From contig NC_079215.1 in NCBI RefSeq assembly GCF_029633865.1, positions 56,080,856 to 56,144,855 on the forward strand: DNA of 64,000 nt. The letters run 5' to 3'. The translations under genes and the position numbers were made by a program. Source of the stretch: Lampris incognitus (lineage: Eukaryota > Chordata > Actinopteri > Lampriformes > Lampridae). This document shows positions 62,981 through 64,000 of the stretch, piece by piece (positions within the stretch are counted from its first letter, which is position 1; each line of letters begins with the position of its first letter). The notes under the pieces are model-generated. The model ran no database searches, was not told the DNA's origin, and was given only the letters and a program-made list of their open reading frames with translations.

Positions 62981-63238
62981 CTGAAGCCCCTGACTGACAC
63001 CCGACGGTACACTACTGCATTTCATATGACGTGACATGACCCTTGGGCTGGGTGTCAATAATGGCGGCCCGTTCCGGTTAATGGCAAAGCAGGATGGATG
63101 CACTAAGGGGGCTTTCTGTGCTGGCCGCTACCGAGGGAGTGCATGCTTGCTCAGAGACAGATGGATACCATATCCTATAAAGGGAAAGGTGGGCAGAAGG
63201 TCAGACTGGAGGGGGAGAAGCAGGAAACAACAGAGAGC

Positions 63239-63878
<640 letters not shown>

Positions 63879-63892
<14 letters not shown>

Positions 63893-64000
63893 GCTCTCCT
63901 CCACCTGCACCCTACTCTCACTCCAGATCACCATGTCATCCGTGAACATCATAGTCCATGGAGACTCCTGCCTGATCTCGTCCGTCAACCCGTCCATCAC
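63879..64000 (-). mobile_element. LINE reverse transcriptase fragment at window edge
   Basis: Minus-strand frame from 64000 reads MDGLTDEIRQESPWTMMFTD then DMVIWSESRVQVEESLSLK and a stop (TGA, 63881-63879). FTDD sits at the place of the usual FADD/YADD catalytic box, and the surrounding sequence is that of a common animal non-LTR RT family. The rest lies outside the window. Confidence 0.75.

Overview
The window is nuclear DNA of a ray-finned (teleost-like) fish. It carries one conserved vertebrate gene with ordinary GT-AG introns, and almost everything else is a dense mix of fish-type transposons: L2/Rex1-like LINEs, L1, Penelope-like elements, tRNA-derived SINEs, Tc1/mariner, PIF/Harbinger and hAT-like MITEs, plus microsatellites. 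No bacterial, organellar, rRNA, true tRNA or CRISPR features were seen. The species was not determined. || The gene is rin2 (Ras and Rab interactor 2, a Rab5 guanine-nucleotide exchange factor) on the minus strand. Eleven coding exons were placed between 59304 (first in-window exon) and 19141 (stop codon). Every splice phase closes, giving 2937 nt: 978 codons plus the stop. The exons encode, in order, a RIN2-type N-terminus, an SH2 domain, a long proline-rich and acidic middle, the RH region, a VPS9 exchange domain and a C-terminal Ras-association domain. The first coding exon with the initiator ATG was not found and probably lies beyond the right edge. || Layout. 1-18.4 kb, downstream of rin2: nested LINEs; a local duplication (block A about 3.8-5.76 kb, block B about 7.58-12.37 kb) carrying a Tc1 copy, a shared flank and a SINE. 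In block B the Tc1 terminal repeat has grown into a roughly 3-kb minisatellite. 18.4-19.1 kb: a palindromic foldback element with a telomere-like apex. 19.1-31.0 kb: rin2 exons 7-11, with introns carrying a Tc1 copy broken by several insertions. 31.0-39.9 kb: a large intron with a short tandem array split by three retroelements, LINE 3' ends, a Harbinger fragment and SINEs. 39.9-47.4 kb: the large rin2 exon and two small SH2 exons. 47.4-55.6 kb: an intron filled by Penelope pieces, a nearly complete LINE and a decayed L1. 55.6-59.3 kb: the first three in-window exons, with an intronic 30/33-bp satellite. 59.3-64 kb: upstream sequence with SINEs, a hAT-like MITE, a long GA tract and the edge of another LINE. 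|| The protein-coding content works as one unit: a single Rab5 GEF gene stretched by repeats. The rest is a record of nested mobile-element insertions. Clade names for repeats are from recognition of protein motifs and sequence ends, not from a database search.
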